Shown piece by piece: positions 38,690 to 51,149 of a DNA stretch of 64,000 bases. Source of the DNA: Ficedula albicollis (Eukaryota > Chordata > Aves > Passeriformes > Muscicapidae); contig NW_004775935.1 in assembly GCF_000247815.1 (NCBI RefSeq), positions 83,483-147,482 of the forward strand. The letters run 5' to 3'. The notes beneath the pieces are model-generated. The model was given only the letters and a program-made list of their open reading frames with translations, was not told the origin of the DNA and did no database searches. How positions within the stretch are numbered: the first letter of the stretch is position 1; each line of letters starts with the position of its first letter. A program made the translations under genes and the position numbers.

Positions 38690-39935
38690 GTACAAACCCA
38701 CTTGCTTGTAATGAACAAAAACAGTCACTAGGACCAGATGATGTCCACCTAAGAGCTCTGAAGGGATTCAAGGATGAAATAGACAACCTGCAACATCCAA
38801 TCTCTCATTTAAAGCTCTGCCAGTGTCATAGACACAGTAGCCAGCATGACAAAAGTTTTTGAGAAGTCGTAAGCAAGATCTTGGGAATTGCACACCAGAA
38901 AGTCTGCTATGCATACCACATCAACAGCAATTAGTCCAAAGAATAATTACAAGCTGCTTGACAAAATACGATGTATAGAAGAAGAATCAAGATGGCTTCT
39001 GCACAGGGAAATAGTGTCTCATTAATCTATTACAATTTCTTAAAAGAGGCACTGAACATAAGGAAAACATAGATCAATTGCTATTCAAAAAGCATTTTAA
39101 TAAATGCTTGGAGATATCAGATAAAGAAATTAGGAGACATAAAAGAAAGTATTCTCCCATATATACATCAAAATAAGAGATAGAATAGGAAAAGTAGAGA
39201 GTAGCTTACTAGTGGAATCCCACAGAACCCGGTATTGCTTGGTATATTGGCAAGGGATCTGGAAAAGACAGGAATTGTATTATGATTTCCAGGCTGGAAA
39301 TATAAAGACTACTTGTTAAGGGCTGAATGAAAATCTGAGGAAAGGGGTAAAATGGCAAATGAAATTCAATGCACACAAATGTAAAGTAATGGTTAGAGGG
39401 AAAAAAAGGCCAAATTTTGTGAAACCGGATGGGAATTAGAGTATTATATTGCTGACAACTAAAGTCTTGAATTTACAAGACCTTCTTTTTGTAAATGTTG
39501 ATGCAATATTTAGCAGCCATTGAAAAGATATCTTGAATGCTGAGTCAGTTATTGAAAAATGCATTAAGAACAAAAGGAAAACATCTTTATGCCTCTCTAT
39601 AAATCTTTGTTATACTAGTAATTGAGTGATGTCCACAGTTTTAGTTTCCCCATGTTGAGGTAGAGCTGCAAAGTGGTACAGAAAATCAACTAAGACAACT
39701 GATGTTCACATAAAAATTCAGCTGTGGAAGACAACTGCAGAATCTGGACGGACCTGATAGGGAATGCCTCCTCCAGTATCAGAATGAGGCATGATACCAG
39801 TGTGTTCAAATATAAATCAAGGAGATATTTCATCCAGTAGCTAAACTGTGAAAGCAGTGCAAGTGTTCAAATGTTGAACATGTCCAGACAGTAACTAAGC
39901 TAGTTCAAGGGGAAAAAAAATCTTTAAAGGCATGC
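38690..39935 (+). mobile_element. Ancient, heavily decayed CR1 LINE, plus strand
   Basis: Several islands match the reverse-transcriptase region of the old amniote CR1 type, in the correct order. They are 'ggaccagatgatgtccacct' with 'aagagctctgaa' (38731-38762), 'tctcattaatctattacaat' (39017-39036), 'gtggaatcccacag' with 'gatctggaaaagac' (39213-39270), 'aaatggcaaatgaaattcaa' (39350-39369) with 'aaatgtaaagtaatg' (39378-39392), and 'tttatgcctctctataaatc' (39586-39605). Between islands the text is scrambled by indels and substitutions, and the frame is destroyed. By eye it is much more diverged than the other CR1 copies here, so it is probably an old insertion predating passerines. No functional product is possible. 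Confidence 0.75.
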
Positions 39936-40969
39936 CTAGATAGGATCTCTCTTGGAAAATTCTTTCCCAGAATCTGAGAGAGTATTTGTAGGAAGATGAT
40001 ACTGTGCATTTGCTCTGTTCTTATAGACACCTTTATTCGCAGCAAAGACAGGATAGTAGTCTCATTATGGTCATTCCTGCATTACTAAGTGCTCAGAAAA
40101 TTCCTTCTTCCTTCATTGTATTCCTTGCCCTAGGAAGGACATGCCCATGAACATTGATAAGATCATCTCAGGATCTTTCTCTGACTCTATACTGTTCCAC
40201 AAGTCCTACAATAGCATGTGACAGTTTATGTGTTGACCTTTACCAATTAAGATGACCTTCTTCTTCTACTAACTTGTCTCTCTAGTTTTATGCTTAGATT
40301 GTAAGCCCTTATATAAAATGTGTAGCAGAAACGTGTAGCACAATTTTTTGATCTGTGCTTGGGAAGCACCAAGCAAAAAGAGACCCTGGTTTCTGACTAG
40401 GCATTCTAAAGGTATAAAAATTTTGGCAATAAATGTGAAGAGAAATATTAGAACTTAATTATCACATGTGTAAAGCAATTTAATTTGGGGCTTGCAGCTG
40501 TGCAGTTGGGGGCTTGCAGTGTTAGATTAGCAGTTTCCAAACACATAAGAGTCATTGAACTGAGAAAGACAAGAATAGCTTTCTTCATGATATATGTGCA
40601 TCAACAAAATACAACTTCCTTAAAGAAATTCTACTACAGAAAAGGCACTGAATCTTTCTTCAATTAGAGAGTTTTATGTATCTTAACTCTTTGACAGCTT
40701 TGGATACACCAAGTATTACCAGGAGGAGACTTGAATACAAAGAACTAAAAATCAAATTTTCATTGAATATTGTTCCTGAACCAAAGCTGCCATGGTTGTT
40801 TTTATATTTCTTGCTCCATTAAGTCCAAAATCATCTAAATAAAAGTTGAGAATGTAGCTTCAAGAAAACTCCAAACCATTCATACAGACTCTTAGTGAAA
40901 CAGAGAGACTGCTGTTATGTTTCACTACAAAGCTGTCATTGTGTACAATTCTGAGCTATCATGATTTTA
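39936..40969. other. AT-rich unique DNA, no gene seen
   Basis: Nothing recognised beyond short frames without domains. Confidence 0.5.
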
Positions 40970-41870
40970 ATTCTGTTCATACCCATATTTTGTTGTGTTT
41001 ATGTGGCACCCTGACGGGTACCTAATGGAATAAAATATGCCAAAAAGCCTGGGTCACTTTCAATAAAAATTAGGTTATTAGGGTGAAAGATTGCTTTAAC
41101 AATGACCAAACATTTATTCAGCTTCCAATTACTCATTTCAGAACTCGCTGTATACACAAGAATAGCAGGGGAAAATGCTGCTCTAGATGTTACTTCTTTC
41201 AGATTCTATTAAAGCTGTAATAGCCTGCTTCTATTATACATTTTCCTGTATATTTCAATCAACATGTCACTTTAGCTGTTGCTCCTGAAGTGCACTTAAT
41301 ATTTTCATTAAAATCAATAAAGCCGGGAAATGACAAGGGTGCAGGTGGATGCAAGCAATTAAACTTCTTCTATATGTATTGTTAACTAGCAGTCAGAGAA
41401 AGAAGCTTCATTCAACACCTGTCCCTTTCCTTTTAAATGACAGCTAACAGAAATCCACTTAGCCAGCTTTTGTCTGCTTATTTTGCTGACAGATGATGTG
41501 AAGAAGTAGGCAGTTATAGGGCCAGTAATTCAGAATTAATTTTCCCTTCAAAAGATGATGTGGACAACTGAGTGCAGTAATGGTACCTGCTCAGAACTCA
41601 GGGGGTAAACAAGATAATTTGAGATGATGGGACAGAAATAAAAGCTCTTTAAAGGTTTGCTCCTCACATGGCTCTCAAAGGCACACTCACCAGCATTTTT
41701 TATTCGCCTCAAATCAAAGTCAGAAGAGTTAATCGTTGAAGCATTAGCCTGATGTACTTATGTGCGTGGTAGGATTGTAAAGGAAGCAAATAAAATGAGA
41801 GATGGAGGTTGCAACCCACCCCAAAATTAAAAATGTGTGAGGATTAAAGATAAGGCCTAAGAGACACAGC
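40970..41870. promoter_or_regulatory. Candidate conserved non-coding block
   Basis: The block has stops in all frames yet is free of simple repeats and of recognisable transposons, with the evenly mixed, AT-leaning text typical of vertebrate non-coding enhancers. This is a stylistic judgement only: no alignment was possible, and no target gene is in view. Treat it as a hypothesis. Confidence 0.25.
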
Positions 41871-44053
41871 AACTTTTTATCAATTATATTTTCAGAATGT
41901 GCTGTAAATTAAAGGAAGATGCTGGCTTACAGGGCACATATTTGCAGTAAAGAGAAGTAATCATATCCTTAATCATCCATCAACAAATGTTTTTCATCCT
42001 GTCACCTCTGCAGCACTAACCAGAACGGACCTCATTCCTGGGACAAAGAGGCAGTATGAAAACCACCACTGCCTACAGAGGAACCACATGCACAGATCCA
42101 TTCTCTGAGTGTGGGCGGGTTTATTTAGAAACAGGAAGCTGCAGTTCTACATCCACTACGCCAGATGTGCTGTTGAGGTTACACACGAGTATGCACAAAG
42201 AACCACTGCAGGATCTAAAAGCTTTCCAGAAAATTAAATATAAGGGTAGATTTGCCTGGACATTTCCTATCTTTGTTCTATAAGTACGTATGCAGCATGA
42301 ACTGTTCAAGACAACTGTTAAAAAAAAAATAAAAGGAACCTACTCAGCAATTTTAATTACCACAGAGGAAGCTAAATTTCTGATCTTTCTTTTTAAAGAC
42401 CTTCAAAGCAGAACAGATACCTCTGTATTTCTTCAGCTATATAAAAACTTGGAATTGGGTATATGTATTGATCTCTGTCTCTCTAACACCTGGATGAAGT
42501 TCTGGAGGGAGCTAATGGGACTAGGGATGGGAGAGATGTCAGACCTGGCTGTATTTGGAGTCTGATGTCTTATAAGCATTCTTTCATTTTTCTCTGACAC
42601 TGAACACTACTGTGTAACATAATCTCATTATTATTAGGTGATTGTTTCTGTCCTCCCACATTTTAGTCTGCACTCTGACAGATGCAGCTGACAAATATAT
42701 GGAGGTATTTCAGACCTAGGTTGTATTTGCTGCAACTGCACTCTGTAAGAGCCCAAGAGAGGGAATGGACTGATCTTAAACATACTCCAGATTCAGTCAT
42801 ATTCATCATTTACAAGAGGGTTTTCTGGGACTCACCCTCTTGTATCAAAATATTAAAGAGCAGCCCAGGCTCAGGCTTCTCACAAAGCACAGCTGCTTTT
42901 TCAGGGAAAACTACCTGCTCTTCAGGTTTTCAGCAAAGTGTAGCACTGGTATGGCCAGAGCTGGAAAGTTTGCAGATGTGGAGGCTGGGTGAAGCTTGTG
43001 CTCATGTTTCTCTCTCTCACCCCTCTCTTCCTATGCAGTCTGAAGCTTGAGTGTGCGTAGATGGGCAGCCAACGGGCATCAACCATGGATCCCTGGAATT
43101 GCAGAAGGACTGAACCTCATGGGCCAAGCTGAGCAGTGGCTTTTTGCAGTTGCAATGGTAAGTCCACACACGCATTCCTCTTGTGTGTTGGACACCATGT
43201 TATGGGCTATGCTTCATGACAACAGAGCACTCAGGAAGGTGTCATTCACCTGCCTCCACCACCACCACAACTTACAGCAGAGGCTGTACAAACCACTGCT
43301 TCTCGTCCTGTGAATCATATCACATCAGACATGAAGTATGTGCCAAAGTGTTTCTCTCTTCTTTTTCCAGTCATAACTCTTTGGTTATGTCAGGTCTTGA
43401 ATTAGGACCCAGTCCTTCAAAGATTGGTAGGCTGTTTGCTGCGAAACTTTTGAGAGGCTGTCCAGAGAGCTGTACAAGCACATAATTTTAAATGTGTACA
43501 TATATTTGTGCAGGATCAGAACGTTAATTTGCAAATTCCTTTTTGTAAAACTAATGTTTTATTTGAGGAAAACTTCAGTACATTCTGAGATCCATTAAAA
43601 TAATAATATTCATATAACCAAATTTAGCAGTATAACTTCTTCTCCTTTTCATGTTTTTTTTTCCAAGAAAAATGGGCTTTACACATTGATTACTTGAAAT
43701 ATATTGTGTGAATTAGTTCCAGGGTAGCATAGTTACTGTACGTGGTGCCCTATGCAGTCTCCAGCTACACTGGTCCATGTAATACACAATATTTCATCAT
43801 TCATATGAGGTTTATTTCAGATTTACATTGACAAGACTGACATCTGAATCTGGCCCAGGTGTGTGTCTGAGGGTCAGGTGATATGATGTTGCTATAGTAA
43901 TAACCTGGTCTTTTCAAATAGCAGGGTAACCACTTCAGAAACCTCCTCACAACAAATTAAACCTGTTCCTGTCATGTTCATCCCTGAGACGTTGATCTTA
44001 AAAACAGTCATGCATGTTATGCAAAATCGACCTATGTTATTAAATCTGATCTT
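41871..44053. other. Unique DNA with candidate non-coding exon
   Basis: Contains overlapping short open frames at 42056-43485 (up to 122 codons) with no domain, and a candidate exon flanked by splice-like signals at 43039-43157 (listed separately). No transposon recognised before the CR1 that starts near 44054. Confidence 0.45.
43039..43157 (+). other. Candidate spliced exon (probably non-coding)
   Basis: A long pyrimidine tract at 43007-43034 leads to GCAG at 43035-43038, a strong-looking splice acceptor. The next 119 bases end in AATG before GTAAGT at 43158-43163, a strong-looking donor. One frame is open through the exon with no ATG and no recognisable domain; the others have stops. It could be an lncRNA or 5' UTR exon, or a chance pair of sites. 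Confidence 0.25.
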
Positions 44054-45657
44054 CATAGTATCATAGAATGATCTAGTTTGAAAAGGACCTTAAAGACCAT
44101 GGAGTTCCAACCCCCCCCCACCCCTCCCATAGATGGTGACCCCAGTCACAGGATCTGGCTTCTCAGAAGTCCATCCAACCTGGCCTCCTCACAGGGATAG
44201 GGTATACACAGCTTCTCTGGGCAACCTGTGCCTCACAACCCTCATAGCAAAGAATTTCTTCCTAATACCTAATCTAGACCTACTGTTTTTCAGCATGAAG
44301 CCATTGTGCCTTGTCTGGTCACAACAAGCTCTTGCAAAGAGTCTCTCCATTTTTCCTGCAGGCTTTCCTTCAGGGACTGGTAGGCCAAAATTAGGTCACT
44401 CCAAAGCCTTGTCTTGTCCAGCCAGACTGAACAATCCAAATTCTCTCAGTCTTTCCTCACAGGAGAGTTGTTCCAACCTTTCATGGCCTCTTCTGGACTT
44501 CTCCAACAGGTCCTTTTCCTTCCTGTGCAGGGACCCCAGAGCTGGATGCAGCACTGCAGCTGGGGTCTCACAGAGCAGGGCAGAGGGGCAGAATGCCCTC
44601 CCTCCCCTGCTGCCCACGCTGCTTTGGATGCAGCCCAGGACATGTTTGGGTTTCTGGGCTGGGAGTGCCCATGGCTGGGTCATATCCAGCCTCTCACCCA
44701 CAGCACCCCCAAGCCCTTCTCACAGGGCTGCTCTCCATCTGTTCATCCCATAGCCTGTGTTAATGCCAGGAGTTGTCCTGATCCATGTACAGCACCTTGC
44801 ACTTGGCCTTGTTAAATCTCATGAGATTATCATGGATCCACTTCTCAAGCTTTTTCAGGTCCCTCTGGGTGCCATCCTGTCAACAGCACCATTCAGCTTG
44901 GTGTCACCAGCAAATTTGCTGAGAGTGCACTGATCTCTTTGTCTATGTCATTAATGAAGACATTAAGTAACAATGCTACCAATATGAGCCCCTAAGGCAC
45001 ACCACTTATCACTGATATCCATCAGGAATCTGTTGACCACTATCCTCTAGATGCAACCATCCAGCCACTTTCTTATACCCCTAACAGTCCATCCATTAAA
45101 TCCTTCTCTTTCCAATTTAGAGGGAAGGCTTGACTGTGTCAAAAGTTTTACAGAAGTCCACATAAATGACATATGCAGACCTTTCCTCGTCCAATGAGGT
45201 AGTCATCCCGTCATATAAAGCCAAGAGGTTGGTCAGCCAGAACCTGACAAGCCTGGTAAAGCTGTGATGGCTGTTTCGATCAACTGTCTGTCCTCACCGT
45301 GCCTTAGCACAGCTTCTAGGAGGATCTGTTCCATGATCTTCTCAGGCACAGAGAGGAGGCTGACAGGTCAGCAGTACCCAGGCTCCTCCTTGCTACCACG
45401 TATAAAGATGGATTCAAGTTTCCCTTGTTCCAGTCACCCAGGATCTCACATGGCTACCATGACTTTTCAAATGTCACGGAGGTTGGCTTGGAAGCTGCAT
45501 CAGCAAAATTACTCAGGACTCTGGAGTGTATTTCATCAGGTTCCACAGACTTCAGGTTCCCCCGATGGTCATTAACCTAATATTTACTCACAGTGAGAAG
45601 CACTTTTTGCCCTACTGGTTCCTATCCTCCTGTTCATTCATTCAAGAGCTGGGAGAA

Positions 45658-46526
45658 GAGAACTTGCTACTGAGAACTGAGGCAAAAAGAATGTTGAGTA
45701 CCTCAGCCTTTTTCTCATTCATAGTTTTTCATTCTTCAGCACTGTATACTGAGCTGAGGGAAGGGATGGGGGAAAGGCTACAGCTTCTTTCACATTTTTT
45801 TCTTGTAAACATATCTCTAAATACCCTTTTTGTGAGTGTTTTGCATCCCTTGCTCTGCTCCAGGTTTGCTCTGGCTTTCCTATACAACTGAACTTCATCT
45901 GTATACCCCTCCCAGATCGCCTATCCTCATTTTCACAGTCTGTGCATTTGCTTTGTGTTTGGTTTGACCAATAGTTTTCTACTCAGCCATGCCAATCTCC
46001 AGCCTTCCTTTTATGATATCTTCCTACTGATTTCTAACTCTCATACTTTATAGAAGACTTCCTTGAAGATCTACCAGTTCTATTCCACACCCTTGATCCT
46101 AAGGGCAGTGACCCAAGGAATCCTATTGATTACATCCCTGAAGAGCTAGAATTTTGATTTTGTAAAACAAAACATCATACTTCATACTTCTCTTGACCCA
46201 TCTCCCTCAGGACTATGAATTCCCCAAAGCAGGATCACTGCAGCCTGCACTCCCTCCAAACCTAATGTCCTCATTTTGTGTGTTTATATTGGCAAGCATG
46301 AGGTCAGTATCACATCCTGTCTGGTAGGGCTGTCTATTACCTGGGTAATAACCTGGGAAGTTATCCTCCATGCACTCCAGCAGTCTCCTGGATCTCCTAC
46401 AGCTCTCTGTGCTATTTTCCCAGAAGATCAGGGTGGTCAAAGCTGCCCAGCAGGATAAGAGCCAGTGGGAGTGGTGCCTCCTGCAGCTGGAGCCAGCAGG
46501 CTGCACCAGCAGGCTGGCTTGATCAG
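45658..46526. repeat. 873-bp-period tandem duplication inside CR1, copy 1
   Basis: The first copy of a head-to-tail duplication of the CR1 linker region. It runs from GAGAACTTGC to GGCTTGATCAG. Offset to copy 2 is 873 bases. I saw no difference over the aligned 869 bases, and the incidental open frames in the two copies are identical. Confidence 0.95.
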
Positions 46527-46530
46527 CCCT

Positions 46531-47399
46531 GAGAACTTGCTACTGAGAACTGAGGCAAAAAGAATGTTGAGTACCTCAGCCTTTTTCTCATTCATAGTTT
46601 TTCATTCTTCAGCACTGTATACTGAGCTGAGGGAAGGGATGGGGGAAAGGCTACAGCTTCTTTCACATTTTTTTCTTGTAAACATATCTCTAAATACCCT
46701 TTTTGTGAGTGTTTTGCATCCCTTGCTCTGCTCCAGGTTTGCTCTGGCTTTCCTATACAACTGAACTTCATCTGTATACCCCTCCCAGATCGCCTATCCT
46801 CATTTTCACAGTCTGTGCATTTGCTTTGTGTTTGGTTTGACCAATAGTTTTCTACTCAGCCATGCCAATCTCCAGCCTTCCTTTTATGATATCTTCCTAC
46901 TGATTTCTAACTCTCATACTTTATAGAAGACTTCCTTGAAGATCTACCAGTTCTATTCCACACCCTTGATCCTAAGGGCAGTGACCCAAGGAATCCTATT
47001 GATTACATCCCTGAAGAGCTAGAATTTTGATTTTGTAAAACAAAACATCATACTTCATACTTCTCTTGACCCATCTCCCTCAGGACTATGAATTCCCCAA
47101 AGCAGGATCACTGCAGCCTGCACTCCCTCCAAACCTAATGTCCTCATTTTGTGTGTTTATATTGGCAAGCATGAGGTCAGTATCACATCCTGTCTGGTAG
47201 GGCTGTCTATTACCTGGGTAATAACCTGGGAAGTTATCCTCCATGCACTCCAGCAGTCTCCTGGATCTCCTACAGCTCTCTGTGCTATTTTCCCAGAAGA
47301 TCAGGGTGGTCAAAGCTGCCCAGCAGGATAAGAGCCAGTGGGAGTGGTGCCTCCTGCAGCTGGAGCCAGCAGGCTGCACCAGCAGGCTGGCTTGATCAG
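46531..47399. repeat. 873-bp-period tandem duplication inside CR1, copy 2
   Basis: The second copy. Copies are joined through four extra bases, CCCT (46527-46530), that match neither the left flank of copy 1 nor the right flank of copy 2. After 47399 the CR1 text continues (GGGCTGTAGTAGAC), which shows that the duplication happened inside an existing CR1 and is not a second insertion. Confidence 0.95.
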
Positions 47400-47960
47400 G
47401 GGCTGTAGTAGACCCACCCACAAGGCTCCCTTTGCTGCCTCAGTCACTGATTCTTGCCCACAGGGCTTTGACTTGCCCATGGCTCTTCTGCAGAGGCAAC
47501 TCTTCACACTCCATCCATCTACTAATGTAGGAGGGAAACCCTCCACCCCTCCTTCTGCCCCGTAACCATCAATAGTACATTTCAGTTGTGGGATTAATCC
47601 AACTACTTTCAATAACGGCTACAATGTTTTAACTTTCTAGCAATGCAGTGGCTTCTAGCTCTTGCCTATTGCCCATGCTGCATGTAGGGGCACCCCAGCC
47701 AGACTGTTGGCTGTGTTGTCTTCCTAGAAGCACACCCCTTAAGTCCCTTAACATATTTCCCAGGTGTTTTCCTGTTGGCTTCTGTTACCTCATGAGCTCC
47801 TGGGTCATCTCAGGAATCCAGTGTTCTCCAGTGTGGCCAGTACAGTTCAGTCATCAGCTGAGGATCCTGGCAGCACCCTGGTCCTCTAAGCTTTGCCAGG
47901 GACAAGCCTGATATTGTCCCCTTCCCCATCACGTCCAGTTTAAACCTCTCACTCTGGGAA

Positions 47961-50900
47961 TGTTCGTCTTCTGGCAATGTACTGTTTTGCTGTTCTATGT
48001 TTCTGAAGATAAGTCTATGTGTAGATTGTTAACAACCCAAAAGTAAATTTGGACCTCCTCAGTATCAGAACTTTACCATTTATTTGTTTTTAAAGTACTG
48101 CTAGCACATAAGTCCAATAATTGTTTGGTTAGCATCATAGCCGTAAGGCTGTCTTCCTAAAAGAGGTTAAATGAAGAGAATTATTAATCACAGAGCTGGA
48201 GTCTGACACTGGACCTTAATTATAACTTTAGAAACAGAAAGAATCAAATGCAAAAAGTAATAGAATTGAAGAACTGATCCAGTGATATTCAAAGGAAAAA
48301 GTATTTTTTCACTTGTGTGTGATTATGTAAGAGACTGGTTGGTAGAAGAGAGAAGGCAGTAAAAAGATATATGCTTGAAAACCTACGTGGAAGTATGAAG
48401 TTTTTCTTAGATATGTGAGACAATTTCTCATAATTTGTCAGTTATGACCTCTAGACAAATCTGTTTGTTTAAAGTACTTGAGGTTTTCCAGTTTGCATTC
48501 AGGGCTGCCTTCTCCACAAAAGTATTCTTGCAACAAAATGTAGTCCACAGCTTAAAACAAAACAGCAGCATACTGCCTCCATTTTCTTGTGTTGAGCAGT
48601 ACATCTGTTGTTAGGGACCACTTTATCCAGCAAACCTATTCACTTCATACACGTGCCCTGGAGCACTGTGCATTTTCAATAAATTTGCCCCAGTCCATAT
48701 TTACCCTAGTTCTGTAGCATTGAGTTCCCAACACAGAAGCATCCATCTGCTCTGAATGTACTCTCTGAACAGGCTTAGACTGGTACTTTCAGTAGCAAAT
48801 GAAAAAATATGAGCCATGACATATAACAGACATTTGGTTCTTGTTCTTCTAAAACTTGTTATAAAAATAAATTTTTAATATATTTTTTACACTCCTTTGT
48901 TATTTTTAATTGTGGCTGTAGATTAAGTCACAAAATTTACTCTATTTTAATTCTTGTTTTAACTATTCTCTGTGCAAGATTTGGGAGACTGTTATTATTT
49001 GTCTTCATAAAGATTTCTGCTAGTGAAAGGTAGTCAAAAATGTACTGAAATGTACAAAAATTTGTACTGAAATGTTTGTTCTATATTTTAGTTCTTTAAA
49101 TTCAAGGGTAAAAAGTAATGTTTCTTCTAGTCTGAATGATGAAATGTTCCATTCTGAATCAGACACTATCTAATGTGGTTAATTAATATGATTAGAGCTA
49201 ATTCTCTGGAGTCTGACAAATCATATTAAGCAAAATTAACTTTATGGCTTGCTACTGACTCTGGTTGCTAAATATAACTGGAAATCAAATAGTTATTTTA
49301 TTTCAAGGTGATATTTTATATGTATGTGTATATACATACATATATGTGGATGGTTTTGTTAGTTGCTCTTCTACGCAGGTTCTAGTTTACTCATACAATG
49401 TGTACTTTTTTGTGCAGAAAATTGTACATGACAAAGGGAAATGACCACAGTTAGTGACTTAGGGGATTCAAGCTGAGGATCAGGAAAAAAGCCATTGCTC
49501 TTATAGGGTGGCAGATCACCAGTAAGAGGCTAGGGAATAGCAGAGGCTGTTCACATTCAGCTAGACAACATCATGACTGTCCAGATTCAGTGTTGGCGAG
49601 AATTTGACAAGGTATTTGGGGCTGAAGACCCTGCAGATGTTTTACAACCTGCGTTTCTGTCATTCTGGAGGAAAAAAAAAGTTATAATGAGGAAAACCAA
49701 ACAATTATTTTAGCATTCCATTTTACTGGTATTTTCATTTTCATCTTTAAAATAATAATTGGAATGAACTACAATTGGAATTGAAAATAAATACTAATAA
49801 AAAGAGATAAGAAAAATTGTTGCAATTACCTATAATCCCCATTAATGTATAAGGGATTAAAAACATTCCCCAGCCTGTAGGACTGAGGGCTGCGAGCAAG
49901 ATAAAAAAAGAAGAGTTGGTAGAAGTCAGCTGAAGCTACAGGAAAACACATTTTTAAAAGGTATAATAAAGCATATACAGAGTAGAGTTTCTGGCTTATA
50001 GGTAAAACCATTATAGTTTTTGGTTAAAATAGTGATCTCCAGTGAGCAATAATATTACTTAATGGTCCTCTTCTCAACCCAGAAAGCAATTACTTCTTCC
50101 TCACAGTAAACCTCAACAAGAATAATATGTGCATATATATTCCTATATATAGATCAAAATTAATTTGAAGCAGGACAACTAATCATACAGTTATGGAAAA
50201 TGTAGATATAAACAAATGATGGACATAAATAGCAAAAATGTATAATATTGCCAGTGATAGCTTTCCTGAAAGAAAAAAATGCCACTATAACAGCTCTTTT
50301 CTTCATGCTTAAAAGACAAGGAAAATGCAAAAAACACATCAGTTGTCTGTCCAGATGCCCTTTCTCTTCCACTTGTAAAAAAATTGCCATATAGTAGCAG
50401 TATTGCAAAATTACTTGCTCATCCATAACATCTTGAAAACTTGACAGGAGGTCTTTTTGAAAGTCTTCTCTAACGTTTTAAAGTGATTTAACAGCTCTCT
50501 TCTCCATTTTTATTTTGCAGCACTCACATTCCTTCTCATCAGTCTGTTTTCTCATTTACTGAGCAAAGCTGGACTGATCCTACGGGTACCATTTCAGACA
50601 CGAAAATGTGATGCATCTAGGTCTATAAAGCCCAGTCCAGCGGTCTGTTTTCCTTGTCAGGATCAAAGTTTCCCTCTTTTCTAAGCTCTGAGGAGTTTTA
50701 ATATGTCACATGTGTAAGATTAAGAATTTTGTTTTCCTTTTTCTGGAAATCTCACAATAGGATAGATCACACATTCGTATTTGGGGTTGAAAGAGATTCT
50801 CAGCAAAAGTGAGATTTGTTATCAGTTTGTCAACAAAATTCAATGCATCAAGAAGAGATGGGGTGAAAAGCAAAAACATACAATAGATACACAGTAGATA

Positions 50901-51149
50901 ATTTTTCTTCAAAGTGAAATGACATTCTGTTCATGACCAAAAAATCAAGATAGTGCTGAATATTCATCAGAACACCTTGTGAATACCCAGTCTGCCCAAG
51001 TGGGTGTGAAGGAAGCTAGGCCTTCAAAATAGCCCACTCACTCTCTTAAAGATTTGGCAAAGTAGCAGAGATAATAGCTGTTCCCATCAAATCCCACTTG
51101 CGCTTCAGCCATGACACAACTGTATTTATTGGACATGGCTTTTTTTAAA
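47961..51149. other. AT-rich unique DNA, no gene seen
   Basis: About 3.2 kb. It includes an imperfect TATG/TATA tract at 49311-49347 and an AT-rich patch at 50128-50155. Short frames lack domains. Confidence 0.5.

Larger units (their letters stand above)
44054..47960 (-). pseudogene. Long CR1 LINE copy, ORF2 pseudogene, minus strand
   Basis: The 3' end lies at the left: the terminal repeat complement 'tatcatagaatg' (44059-44070), then the CR1 3' untranslated region, then the ORF2 reverse transcriptase, the linker, and apparently endonuclease-side sequence out to about 47960. Landmarks on the plus strand include 'gggcaacctgtgcctcacaa' (44219-44238), 'agagctggatgcagcactgc' (44538-44557), 'cttgcacttggccttgttaa' (44796-44815), and 'ttctcaggcacagagaggag' (45339-45358). 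CR1 ORF2 normally encodes the endonuclease and reverse transcriptase for LINE retrotransposition. Here stops and frameshifts break it. At 44902-44922, complement, the catalytic FADD box reads FAGD, so an essential aspartate is lost. The linker region is duplicated in tandem (45658-47399). The right end is approximate. Confidence 0.85.

Noticed and set aside
44133..44753. 206-codon plus-strand open frame, the longest that is not a simple repeat
   Set aside because: It lies antisense to the CR1 3' region and reverse transcriptase. Other frames on both strands are also open here, and no domain is visible.
45526..46764. Paired identical frames of 97-121 codons that look like a repeated gene family
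   Set aside because: They fall in the tandemly duplicated CR1 linker, and the true CR1 coding strand is the opposite one.
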